Both the position numbers and the translations under genes were made by a program. The notes below the pieces were generated by a model. It did no database searches, had not been told where the DNA came from, and was given only the letters and a program-made list of their open reading frames with translations. Source: Mastigocoleus testarum BC008 (GTDB lineage Bacteria; Cyanobacteriota; Cyanobacteriia; Cyanobacteriales; Nostocaceae). From it: DNA of 64,000 nt. The stretch covers positions 147,694 to 211,693 of the forward strand of contig NZ_LMTZ01000162.1 of NCBI RefSeq assembly GCF_001456025.1. Reading direction: 5' to 3'. Shown here piece by piece: positions 17,201-25,235 of the stretch (positions within the stretch are counted from its first letter, which is position 1; every line of letters begins with the position of its first letter).

Positions 17201-20200
17201 CCTGTCTGAGCTAGTAACCTACCAGCAACACCACCAGCAGTACCAAATAAACCGCCAATAGCACCCATTAATGCTGCTTTGCCTGTATCTTCCATTAGGT
17301 CTTTACCATCAATAGCATTAAATGCTATTTGAGATAAAAATCCAGCTAAAGCTCCTACGGCAGGAAGAATTATGGCTTGAGCAACAAGACCGAAACCAGC
17401 AGTGAAAACTGCAATGACTATTGATGCAATAATGACAGCAATTATTACAAGACCTTTTAAGAATACATCCAACCAATTAACATCATTAACATCATCTTGG
17501 TTCTCTTCTTCCTCTTTATGGGCTTTGGCCACATAGTTTTCTATATCCGTTTCTAAACAACCTAATGTTCCACAAAGACTTTTCCTGAGTTCAGGTACAC
17601 TCTTTTCTAGATCTTTCTTTATTCGTTTGCCAGTACAATCAAGCGAGTTAATTAAATCATTAATGGCATTAGGCAATTCTTTTTGTATGTCTTGAGTAAA
17701 ATCATCAATTTGTGTGCTGTAAGCATCTAGTGATTTTGTAAATGCACAATTTGAACTATTATTTAAGTCGGAAAATAGCTTTCTGGCTTCTTCAAAAGCT
17801 ATTTCTATTTCCTCAATGCCTACTTGAGCTATTTTATTTACAGCATCAATAAGTTGTAATTCCCCTAGTTTGATACTTTGCTCGCTAGTTGCAATACCTA
17901 GTTCGATTTTTTCTTGCACTGTAGCAATATCGTTATCAAATACTTCGAGTATTTCTGCTATAGTTATACTCAAATCTTCAGGGTGGGGAGCTTCCATTCC
18001 CTGAAATTTATTATAAGAATCCTGTAGAACATCAAGCAGCTTTGTTGCAGTTTGATTTACTCCATCTTGTAACGACGCGATCGCCTTTTGAGCATCTGTT
18101 TCAATTGTTGATACTTGGCGATCGCCGTAAACCTGTAATATTTGTAATTGAGCAGTTTCTTGTCGATCTAATGATTGTAGAGTCCCTTCTAGATATTGAT
18201 TTGTCTGTTTCGTTTGTATAGTTCTGATGCAATCAGCATCTGCAACACTGGTTTTCCTTAATTCTTCTAAATTATCATAAGTCTCGCGTTCATTTTTAAA
18301 TAATTCTTGGCGAATTTGTTTTGTTGCACAGCAAATACTTTCAATAATATCTTTTTTGCTATCTACAAGGTCATTAGCCTGTTTATTAGCTTGATTTTGT
18401 AGTGATATTTTATAGTTATCTGTAACTTCTCGAGCTATTCTAGCTTTATCTTCACCTGTTAGACTTTTATTTAATAGCTCAGCTAGTTCTTTTTGCTTAT
18501 TCACAAAATCTTCGTCAGAAACACTGTCATCATCATCACCAGTAAAAGTACTGAATTCTGATGGAAAAGTTATTACGTCTGTCGATTTATTCGATTCGTC
18601 GAACATGTCCTGCTTGAGTTCCTGGAAGACTTTGTCAGCCTCTGCCTTTTCGTCTGCAACTTCTAGTAAATATCTTGTTTCATAACTCCCTCCAATCTTC
18701 TCTGCGTCGATCGCTGCAGTTGTACCAGCTGATACATAATAATCAAAAGTCTTACCATAACAAGTGTCAATATTTTCAAGTAATTGGGATTGTTTCTCTC
18801 TAAGTTCGGTAAATACTTCTGTGTATTTAGATCCGATAGTTTCGATGGCTACCCTATTTTTTTCGTTAATCTTGCCGACTTGTTCTCCGTGTTGTGTTTC
18901 AATATTGAGTTGAGTTTCTCTAGCTAGACTTTCTGCTTGAATACGTTTTTGTTTTACTTGAGCAGAAATGATATCTTTTTGTTGCTGGACTGTTGAGAGT
19001 ACGGCTGCTTTTGCATTTTCTGCAGTTATATTAATACGAGTAGATATACTTTCTCCTAGCTCTGTAAATGTGTGTACTCGCAAAGCTGCGTCTGTCAAAA
19101 ACTTACTTGCCATGCTGCTTGCAGTAGCTCTTTGCTTTTCTAAAACCGTAGAATTATTTTCTGTATAGGTTTTTTCGCCTTGGGGCAATTTAAAGTTTAT
19201 TTTAGCCGCAGTTAGCCGAATGATTTTACCTTGTGTAGCTCTCAGCCCAGTTTGTACATCTCTAGGGTTGTTTATAGCTTGGACTTTTTCTGCTATTGTT
19301 TCTGAATTATTTGATTCCCCTGTTACCAAATTTTGTTGAGTGTTTGGGGCTGTTATGGCCGAGCTTTGTTGATTTAACTTTGGTTTTGCTTCTAGTGAGG
19401 TATTTGCTGAAGGTTTTTTATTTAAAGCTTTTGTACCTTTGTTAGCTGTATTATCTGGTTGATTAACGTTATTTTCGCACGTAGAATCTTGTTCTAGACT
19501 TCCTTTTTCTGCTTCAATAACTTCTTGTTTTCCCCCACCTTCTTCTCCTTCCTTTCCTTCCTCTTCCGAAGGACACTTTTGTTCATCAGAAGACTCTTCT
19601 TGTTCAGTTTGTTCCTCATCTTGCTTACCACAATCATCAGAATTTAAGTCAGCTGTACTATCATTTTCTGATGAATCTTCTTGTTCAGTTTGTTCCTCAT
19701 CTTGCTTACCACAATCATCAGAATTTAAGTCAGCCGTACTATCATTTCCTGATTCACTTCCAGTAATGTCTTCAGCCGTACTGTCATTTCCTGATATACC
19801 TTCGGTAATGTCTTCATTGTTACCACAATTATCAGAACCTGAGTCAGCCGTACTATTGTTTCCTGATGGCTCTTCTTGTTCAGTTTGTTCCTTTTGTTTG
19901 TCACCTGTATTTTGCTCACCACAATCATCAGAACCTGAGTCAGCCCTACTATTGCTTATTGATGGACGTCCAGTAATGCCTTCATTAGGAATTTCTCCTT
20001 TGGATCTTTTTGATTTATTATTACAAGTGCTGGCATGAGTTGCTGTTGTTACCTCAGGTGCTTCTTTTGATACAGACCCACCCGATTCTTCTTTCGCTTG
20101 AATAACACCTTCTGCTTTCTCTTCTTGCTCGCACTGAGCGCAAGCATGCTGTACTTCAGTATCTTCAGATACCTCAGAAACTTTTACTCCTGCGTCTTCC

Positions 20201-21342
20201 TTCGACTTAACCCCATCGCCATTTTGCTGCACCACATGAGTCAACTCATGGGCTAATAACTCCTGTCCCTGCTTACTTTCAGGAGTATATTCTCCCTGAC
20301 GGAAAAAGATATCTTGCCCGATAGTAAAAGCCCGCGCTTTGATAGAGCGTGTCAGCGCGTCTGCGTTGGCATCTGCATGAATCCTCACCCTGCTAAAATC
20401 CTTACCAAATGCCTGTTCCAGTTGTTGTCGAAGCTGCCCTGGTAGGGGTTGTCCCTTACCCCTTTGGCGTTGAATGGAACTAGTCAAATCTGGCGTGGCT
20501 TCTACCCTACCTCCAGTCGCCTTGCGCTGCACCATCAGGTCTTCATTGTCTGCATCTTCTGACATTTCTTCTGGATGCAAAGCCTCAGTTTCCGGCTGAC
20601 GCTGCACCATCAGGTCTTCATTGTCTTCATCCCTTGACATTTCTTCTGGGTGCAAAGCCTCAGTTTCTGGCTGACGCTGCACCATCGGGTCTTCATTGTC
20701 TTCATCCCTTGACATTTCTTCTGGGTGCAAAGCCTCAGTTTCTGGCTGACGCTGCACCATCAGGTTTTCCTTATCTTCCTCCTCTGACATTTCTTCTGAT
20801 GGTAAAGCCTCGGTTTCTGGCTTCATTTGAACCCGATCGTCTTTTTGCCCGCACCCGCTGCATTTTTGTTGTATTTGTGGAGAATCCGTTTCCTCTTCGA
20901 CTTTGGCGCGTTCTTCTTTTGGTGCAGTCTCAGATTCAACTTCTGATTCACTCATCTTCTGTATCACCTGATGCGCCGTACGATCTGCTTCTTGCTCATA
21001 CTTATCCCCCGCTTGACCAATAGTTAATTTTGCCTGAATTACTGGTTTTTCCCTTGGTGTAACAGATGTTTCCTCTTTATTAGCCCGGGCTATTTTCAAC
21101 ACCCGATTCACATAATCATTCCCATGCTGTTGCTGTAGCAGTAACAGTAATTCCTGTTTAGAAGATTGCTGACTTGCCGGAGCGCGATTTAAAATAGCAG
21201 CGTGCGCGCTAGGGTTAGGAGCATTACCCATCCGGGAGAGCTGCTTCAACAGTGGATTATATTGAACAGGGCTTGGACGAACAGCGCTCTTCTGGGTTAA
21301 AAGGGACTTTTTATTGGCAGTTTTTAGCTTTGGTGCATACAT
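14245..21342 (-). CDS. Giant DUF4157 protein, probable injection-system cargo
   Basis: The 2365-residue protein has these parts in order: a basic N-terminus; four 25-residue repeats (about 171-270, core VQRQPETEALHPEEMS); a DUF4157 domain (about 296-374) with the metallopeptidase-like LLAHELTHVVQQ; acidic Ser/Asp/Cys repeats of 27 residues (about 447-590, NDSTADLNSDDCGKQDEE); a long coiled coil (about 710-1250); a Gly-rich hydrophobic region (about 1290-1425, LVIIAVIIASIVIAVFTAGF); and a C-terminal region. The last contains CSRC and an HNH-like EISHMMGAGTGGH…N (about 2045), and ends with three 27-residue repeats (DWDRNPAFNQAKQDYETG). DUF4157 marks many effectors of extracellular contractile injection systems. 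The membrane segment and C-terminal region suggest a polymorphic toxin-like payload. The nuclease call is tentative. ATG 21342; it is the third gene from the end of the locus. Confidence 0.75.
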   Translation of the reverse strand: MYAPKLKTANKKSLLTQKSAVRPSPVQYNPLLKQLSRMGNAPNPSAHAAILNRAPASQQSSKQELLLLLQQQHGNDYVNRVLKIARANKEETSVTPREKPVIQAKLTIGQAGDKYEQEADRTAHQVIQKMSESEVESETAPKEERAKVEEETDSPQIQQKCSGCGQKDDRVQMKPETEALPSEEMSEEEDKENLMVQRQPETEALHPEEMSRDEDNEDPMVQRQPETEALHPEEMSRDEDNEDLMVQRQPETEALHPEEMSEDADNEDLMVQRKATGGRVEATPDLTSSIQRQRGKGQPLPGQLRQQLEQAFGKDFSRVRIHADANADALTRSIKARAFTIGQDIFFRQGEYTPESKQGQELLAHELTHVVQQNGDGVKSKEDAGVKVSEVSEDTEVQHACAQCEQEEKAEGVIQAKEESGGSVSKEAPEVTTATHASTCNNKSKRSKGEIPNEGITGRPSISNSRADSGSDDCGEQNTGDKQKEQTEQEEPSGNNSTADSGSDNCGNNEDITEGISGNDSTAEDITGSESGNDSTADLNSDDCGKQDEEQTEQEDSSENDSTADLNSDDCGKQDEEQTEQEESSDEQKCPSEEEGKEGEEGGGKQEVIEAEKGSLEQDSTCENNVNQPDNTANKGTKALNKKPSANTSLEAKPKLNQQSSAITAPNTQQNLVTGESNNSETIAEKVQAINNPRDVQTGLRATQGKIIRLTAAKINFKLPQGEKTYTENNSTVLEKQRATASSMASKFLTDAALRVHTFTELGESISTRINITAENAKAAVLSTVQQQKDIISAQVKQKRIQAESLARETQLNIETQHGEQVGKINEKNRVAIETIGSKYTEVFTELREKQSQLLENIDTCYGKTFDYYVSAGTTAAIDAEKIGGSYETRYLLEVADEKAEADKVFQELKQDMFDESNKSTDVITFPSEFSTFTGDDDDSVSDEDFVNKQKELAELLNKSLTGEDKARIAREVTDNYKISLQNQANKQANDLVDSKKDIIESICCATKQIRQELFKNERETYDNLEELRKTSVADADCIRTIQTKQTNQYLEGTLQSLDRQETAQLQILQVYGDRQVSTIETDAQKAIASLQDGVNQTATKLLDVLQDSYNKFQGMEAPHPEDLSITIAEILEVFDNDIATVQEKIELGIATSEQSIKLGELQLIDAVNKIAQVGIEEIEIAFEEARKLFSDLNNSSNCAFTKSLDAYSTQIDDFTQDIQKELPNAINDLINSLDCTGKRIKKDLEKSVPELRKSLCGTLGCLETDIENYVAKAHKEEEENQDDVNDVNWLDVFLKGLVIIAVIIASIVIAVFTAGFGLVAQAIILPAVGALAGFLSQIAFNAIDGKDLMEDTGKAALMGAIGGLFGTAGGVAGRLLAQTGKLGVGTTKAFWEFGVNSIFDITGEIVGNLATGEEITAEGILMGLAIGASVDGSINKLQGISNRAKVSDTFNKNPDLVNKLPGMKPHEINVLAKETGIDPGKLQQLSKLKPDERKKYVENAKQRNSKYDSWAGQKIKNFAQGFENYQRSGAEFGQRVGSAVTRPIKNAFGGSRSEADVSTSSNRPLADTETPRGLQPDADVPMTTRERDILEDNTPDNTPGRTTEIKPLDTEKTPETIKSGDRSIHYDKPEIDPVNDPGVVAKQKTDDGHEIKVLQDGRVIRCSRCEDVMKEINKINEKIKSDNLKDEINKINQENDENIKLDRANHILKDLEDLDLTLSPKDIKNLIDNRKIEDIQKDLTNGLAPTQIRDLLKLLNEGIITQYELDGSSQKKSLSSILGKPNDFDTLRDWGYLYFLEQKEFHKNKINVQHGGLSENNLREKWKSFIKQNTELSEDETLQVSILSLKHNYGNSWIDMIDPTTDRKAFKEASDWLEQNKSQLPRTSGGFGGAKGRAVQPKVDEYKIEDLAAKFPNNKQEINGYLVVFDDKGNPYTKMNIPDKNYYKKGTPQDLGLLKELPYLTNKQNKQWKQELERVHVKGERQNGWKNQGGKTSGLPIFITRGPRGWSDAQKQHRSALEQQLTENNRLTWATLSSGKTKWYLEISHMMGAGTGGHTRITNAWPASLHQNTEQLAIEEVFRKSNFRDDLLLKFTNYINPKTGQADFMRIKILNKHNQDKIFDHIMDATRGDIDKNEVRLLQKTLNEKITASINQSSSSNPPSTNQTPPPSPPDQQAIESSQNNANNDKIFTDVRTKLGEAEQGTMGLAYLEANYLGLKETFEQGLASIRWGNRDWDRNPAFNQAKQDYETGLVSIRGGNRDWDGNPAFNQAKQDYETGLASIRWGNRDWDRNPAFNQAKQDYADGWQQMEQYLTQNPNQILNPQQISNWNIPWASKVAKQDYLWLQATRTDNNSESNGDAMEIDPS
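14439..14681. repeat. Three 81-nt tandem repeats in the cargo gene 3' region
   Basis: Units start at 14439, 14520 and 14601 and are nearly identical. Each codes for 27 residues with the core IRWGNRDWDRNPAFNQAKQD. Near identity points to recent expansion or gene conversion. Confidence 0.9.
19594..19760. repeat. 81-nt acidic repeats in the cargo gene
   Basis: Two long copies with an 81-nt period (TTGTTCAGTTTGTTCCTCAT at 19600 and 19681) are followed by shorter degenerate copies to about 19955. They encode DST/DDCGKQDEEQTEQE blocks. Confidence 0.85.
20531..20830. repeat. Four 75-nt tandem repeats in the cargo gene 5' region
   Basis: Units start at 20531, 20606, 20681 and 20756 and encode 25-residue acidic blocks ending near MVQRQPETEAL, just before the DUF4157 domain. 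Confidence 0.9.
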
Positions 21343-21403
21343 GGGTGGTGCGGGGGGGGTGAAGAATTAGTCTTGGGTATAAATTTGAGACGAGGAATGG
21401 AGA

Positions 21404-21460
21404 ACCGGGAGCAGGGAGCAGGGAGCAGGGAGCAGGGAGCAGGGAGCAGGGAGCAGGGAG
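21404..21460. repeat. GGAGCAG heptamer STRR
   Basis: About eight copies of GGGAGCA occupy the gap between the accessory protein gene and the cargo gene, followed by a 28-bp palindrome. Confidence 0.9.
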
Positions 21461-21514
21461 TAGATTTTATAAATCGATAAGGTATAGCTATATAAATAAA
21501 TAATTTTGAACTTT

Positions 21515-21542
21515 GTAGAGACGTAGCATGCTACGTCTCTAC
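21515..21542. repeat. 28-bp dispersed palindrome
   Basis: This perfect palindrome (arms GTAGAGACGTAGCA and TGCTACGTCTCTAC) starts 3 nt past the stop codon of the 474-aa gene. As RNA it would be a strong hairpin at that 3' end. Confidence 0.85.
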
Positions 21543-21545
21543 GAC

Positions 21546-22970
21546 TTATTCAACTAGGATATACCTGCTACGACCGCTACGCTCGATCGCACCTTCATTG
21601 ACCAACTTATCTAGTTCGGTATCTACGCTGGAACGCTCCACATCCAATTCTCGACTGATTGCGGTCATAGTCATACCTTCGGGATTATTTGCAAGTAATT
21701 CTAGAATTCGATCTCTTAAAGAAGGTGCTTTTGCTCCAGCTATTACCCAGTAAACTACTTCCACCTCCTTGAGGTCAAGTTCGCTTAAATTGGGGTCGCA
21801 ACCGTGAATTTCAAAGCTTTTATTATAGGGTTGTGGAACATAAGCAACATAGGTGCGCGGTAATTCAGGATGGGAACCAAAAACAAAACGCAACCCCGAT
21901 TTATTATCTTGTTCTCCTAAAGTGGGAGTAAAAACAGGAGGAACAGTAGCAGGTAATAAAGGAGCTAACATTACTGAAAAAGGTTCTTCTGGATTGAGTT
22001 CATTAATCTCAACGGTGACAGGTTGGAGAGAACCCTTGGGTAACTCCTCATTAGTTGTCAATTCCAACACTTCCTTACCCGTAAATACCCGGCTACGGTT
22101 TTGAGTACTTGGTTCGGTCATTCCAGAAGCGAGGGTAAAATCAAATTGTTGTGGTTCCTCTGTTGGGGTAATGGTAATACTTTCATCGGAAGATATGAAA
22201 CTATTAGCATCAATTCTGGGAGTTGCGATCGCTTCTTTGGTTAAATCATAGACGTGGCTGAGCAGATCGTACAACATGGGATTACTGCGCAGAACGGGGC
22301 GATATTTTTGGGTTTCTTCCTCATTGAGAGTCGCTTCTCCTCCTTCTGAAATATCGACTACGGCTAAGGGAATTTGATCGTATTTATTTCGAGAACAAGT
22401 TTTTAATGCTTGGTTATGATATTGTCGGACTAGTTCATCTAACGATTCTGCAGTCATTTCAGAGTCAGAATTTTCAGTATCAGAATCTTCAGTATCAGAA
22501 TCTTCAGTATCGGAATCCTTAGTTGGTGGTGCTTCAGAACTAAGGGAAAGACTATAGCTTTCTTCAATTCGGTTATAACGACCCTCTGATTCATCAGCAG
22601 AACCGTTTGCTAAATCTGCAACAGGTTCTTTAGAACGCTCATCATATTCAATATAGATGTATTTTTTACCCGGTGACTTGATTTCTAATTGCTCGGATTT
22701 GGTTTTGCTGACAACAATTTCACATCCACAGCGATCTAAAGCAACCCCTGGAGTTAAACTAACGCTGAGTAGATCTGTTTCCTGTTGCTCTTTAAGTTCA
22801 ATTTCTAAACCGCAGACAATTCCTTCCCCCAAAATCAAACGATTGATGAGGTGATTTTTTTCAATACCATATCTTTGTTCCAGTTCAAAATCGCGAACCG
22901 TTAGCAGCTTACTATAAAAATATTTGTTCCGCTCAAAGGTTGATAAAGAGCATCCGTTATTTTTTACCAT
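21546..22970 (-). CDS. Injection-system accessory protein with C-terminal winged helix
   Basis: The 474-residue protein begins with a pattern I associate with contractile-injection loci (FERNKYFYSKLLTVRDFELE, then NRLILGEGIVCGLEI and a beta-rich part with a CGCEIVV segment). A Ser/Asp/Glu linker encoded by a short tandem repeat (DSDTEDSDTE, about residues 155-175) is followed by a second beta-rich region. The last 60 residues are a winged-helix-like domain (LRDRILELLANNPEGMTMTA, ISRELDVERSSVDTELDKLV). A winged helix at the end of a structural-looking protein is unusual and could be an interaction module or DNA-binding. The gene lies between the tail-tip protein and the cargo gene. Its precise role is not known. 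The ATG is at 22970. Confidence 0.6.
   Translation of the reverse strand: MVKNNGCSLSTFERNKYFYSKLLTVRDFELEQRYGIEKNHLINRLILGEGIVCGLEIELKEQQETDLLSVSLTPGVALDRCGCEIVVSKTKSEQLEIKSPGKKYIYIEYDERSKEPVADLANGSADESEGRYNRIEESYSLSLSSEAPPTKDSDTEDSDTEDSDTENSDSEMTAESLDELVRQYHNQALKTCSRNKYDQIPLAVVDISEGGEATLNEEETQKYRPVLRSNPMLYDLLSHVYDLTKEAIATPRIDANSFISSDESITITPTEEPQQFDFTLASGMTEPSTQNRSRVFTGKEVLELTTNEELPKGSLQPVTVEINELNPEEPFSVMLAPLLPATVPPVFTPTLGEQDNKSGLRFVFGSHPELPRTYVAYVPQPYNKSFEIHGCDPNLSELDLKEVEVVYWVIAGAKAPSLRDRILELLANNPEGMTMTAISRELDVERSSVDTELDKLVNEGAIERSGRSRYILVE
22446..22520. repeat. In-frame TCAGTATCAGAATCT tandem repeat
   Basis: About four copies of a 15-nt unit encode a Ser-Asp-Thr-Glu linker in the 474-aa accessory protein. 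Confidence 0.8.
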
Positions 22971-23028
22971 AGTGATTTCTCCTGTCTTTAATAATTCTGA
23001 ATTCTTGTATCTGTTATTTATCCTTCTT

Positions 23029-23141
23029 GTAGGAGACGCGACATGTCTCGTCTCTACAATTCCTGACTCCTGTACAGACGCGACATGTCTCGTCTCTACA
23101 ATTTCTGACTCCTGTACAGACGTAGCATGCTACGTCTGTAC
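23029..23141. repeat. Cluster of three 28-bp palindromes
   Basis: Palindromes lie at about 23029-23057, 23072-23099 and 23114-23141. Their centres are ACATGT, ACATGT and GCATGC, separated by an ATTCCTGACTCCTG spacer. A run of GACTTTT heptamers follows to about 23172. They fill the gap between the tail-tip gene and the accessory gene. Confidence 0.85.
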
Positions 23142-23173
23142 GACTTTTGACTTTTGACTTTTGAATTTTGACT

Positions 23174-25234
23174 TCAATTGAGCACTGTATCTAAACTTAC
23201 TCTCGAACGTATTCCAATCTGTGCAAATTCTTCTGTGTCGGTTAAAGTACTATCCTGAGAAATTGCTGCTCCTTCCTGAAGACGTAAAACTGGCTCGAAT
23301 ATGCGGGTGTTAAACTCTAGATAGCTCTCCCGATCCAAAGCAATCCAAGGTTGTAATATTCTTACCGAGGCTTCCGTATAAGCTGGTTTTTCTGATTCAA
23401 TTAAGCGTTGTAAGGTTTGCAGTTCTTTTTCGTTTTCGATATGAGAGTTATCAAGCAAAACCCAAAAACGGAAAGGGTTGTCGCCATAAAGCTGTTTCAA
23501 TTCACTACGGTTTACTTGGTTATTAGCTGAACTATTAGCTAAGCTTGTTACTTGAAAAGGCTCAATGAGCAAAGGACGAGAGCCGGTAAAAATTTCTACA
23601 GTTCCAGCAATTCCTTCTCTAGTACCCCGCTGCTGGTAAAGTTGGGGAGCTTTTTGCATCAGTTGACGCAATTGTGCTGACGTCCAATTTTCATCTACTG
23701 CGATCGCTAACCAACCAGCTAACCAAGGTAAGAAATCTTCAGAAACTACCTCAGCATCAAAATAGCGGACGATATGGTCGATCTGTTTTTCTATATTGGT
23801 TAAACTAGTTTCAAAAATCGAGAGAAAGCGTTCGAGAAAATCGCGACTTTCTTCGTCTTCTTGATAGACCACCGGTAAGTAACGCAGGTAAGATAGACGA
23901 GGAAAGTACACCCGCAAACTTTTTAAAATTGGTGTTTCCCGCTCGTTACCGATCAGTTCTACTTTTAAATAAAGATAACGTCCAGCAGGTCCGCGAATCA
24001 GAGCATCTCGAGGATTAATTAGAGGTTCCGACCATTGGCGAATTTCGCGGGGGTCATCACTAATGGCATAATAAACTTTGATTTGGGTATTAGTTGGAAT
24101 ATGAGCATCTAATACAATTTTGTGCCAGCGTTGTCCGGGATTAGTGCTGTCGAGAACTTGGGAACGGAAAATTCCTGATGGTAATCTTTGCTGCTGCGGT
24201 CTTAACAACCGCTTTTCTCCCCGCAAAATATTGATTTCTTGACGTTTGGAATTAAAGATAAACAGACGATTGTTGCGATCAAGGACAAGTTTTGTGACCG
24301 CACCTCGATAACCCGCAACTAATTCAGTGATGTCCCCTGATGGGAAAAAGTGAAAAATGAATCGTTCTTCTTCTTCTCCCACACCTAAAGGACGGCGATC
24401 GCCAATGTAGAAATTTCCTTCCTCATCAAGTGCTAATCCAGAGGGTTCTATGCTTTGAGGAATTAATTCTCCTAAATCAAGCCTGGATTGAGATTCGGTG
24501 GGACTACCATCAAGGTTAAATCTCACCACTGTTTCCCCGTCGAGGACACAAATATGTTTATTATCTCGATTAGAAGTAAGAGTATTAGAAGTAAGAGTAT
24601 TAGAAGTAGAAGTATTAGTAGCAATAATATTAGAACTAGAACCAAGAGCGATCGCTTTGGGTGATATCAGGTCACCCCTAGTAAATCCTGCTGTTGGTAT
24701 TTCTTGTCCCGAGGGAGCATATTTTGCAATTAGATGTTCACCAATATTTAATAAAATATATAGTGTTCCATCGCGATCAGCGACCATATCGATCGGCTTC
24801 ATCCCTAATGGAAGGGTCACCATCCATCGAACTTCCCAGTTAAGTCGATGAGCAAAAGCATAAATACGAGTTTGGTTTGACGGTTGAAATTCGTCTGCGA
24901 CGTAAATAGTTGAGGGACTATAAGCAATATTGGTAGGAGAGTCGAATAAATCTTGGAGAAAATCAATGGACTCAGAATAGTTTTGCTGAGAATCGAACAA
25001 GACAATTTGTCGATTTTTAGCGTCAAGCAAATACACTTGAGCCAATTCTCCCACTGAGAAATCGACGATATCAAAACGTCTCAGTTGCTGCTTAGAGAAA
25101 AACCGCTCGGGGAAAAACTGCAAACCGGATCTGAGTTGGACTCCCTCGTCACCAACAGTCAAATTGTCCAGGTCTCCCCCTTCCCAATCCGCTTTTGTAT
25201 TCAGAACTAAAAATTGAAATTCTTTTGGTTTCAT
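23174..25234 (-). CDS. Beta-propeller / phage tail protein I fusion (baseplate tip)
   Basis: The protein starts with an NHL/SMP-type propeller-like region of about 340 residues (VDFSVGELAQVYLLDAKNRQ, MVADRDGTLYILLN, LALDEEGNFYIGDRR, KLVLDRNNRLFIFNSKRQ). The C-terminal half has the phage tail protein I / TIGR02242 domain from about residue 440: YLPVVYQEDEESRDFLERFL, then DFLPWLAGWLAIAVDENW and YQQRGTREGIAGTVEIFTG. P2 gpI and Afp homologues are baseplate wedge proteins. The added propeller may bind a receptor or partner. I choose ATG 25234 over the TTG at 25255, because GGGAGGAG lies just upstream and the start is 1 nt from the stop of the preceding baseplate gene. A tandem repeat at 24564-24645 lengthens one propeller loop. 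Confidence 0.8.
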   Translation of the reverse strand: MKPKEFQFLVLNTKADWEGGDLDNLTVGDEGVQLRSGLQFFPERFFSKQQLRRFDIVDFSVGELAQVYLLDAKNRQIVLFDSQQNYSESIDFLQDLFDSPTNIAYSPSTIYVADEFQPSNQTRIYAFAHRLNWEVRWMVTLPLGMKPIDMVADRDGTLYILLNIGEHLIAKYAPSGQEIPTAGFTRGDLISPKAIALGSSSNIIATNTSTSNTLTSNTLTSNRDNKHICVLDGETVVRFNLDGSPTESQSRLDLGELIPQSIEPSGLALDEEGNFYIGDRRPLGVGEEEERFIFHFFPSGDITELVAGYRGAVTKLVLDRNNRLFIFNSKRQEINILRGEKRLLRPQQQRLPSGIFRSQVLDSTNPGQRWHKIVLDAHIPTNTQIKVYYAISDDPREIRQWSEPLINPRDALIRGPAGRYLYLKVELIGNERETPILKSLRVYFPRLSYLRYLPVVYQEDEESRDFLERFLSIFETSLTNIEKQIDHIVRYFDAEVVSEDFLPWLAGWLAIAVDENWTSAQLRQLMQKAPQLYQQRGTREGIAGTVEIFTGSRPLLIEPFQVTSLANSSANNQVNRSELKQLYGDNPFRFWVLLDNSHIENEKELQTLQRLIESEKPAYTEASVRILQPWIALDRESYLEFNTRIFEPVLRLQEGAAISQDSTLTDTEEFAQIGIRSRVSLDTVLN
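24564..24645. repeat. In-frame AGAGTATTAGAAGTA tandem repeat
   Basis: Four to five imperfect copies of a 15-nt unit encode a Asn/Thr/Ser-rich loop (TSTSNTLTSNTLTSN) in the propeller. Confidence 0.75.
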
Positions 25235-25235
25235 C

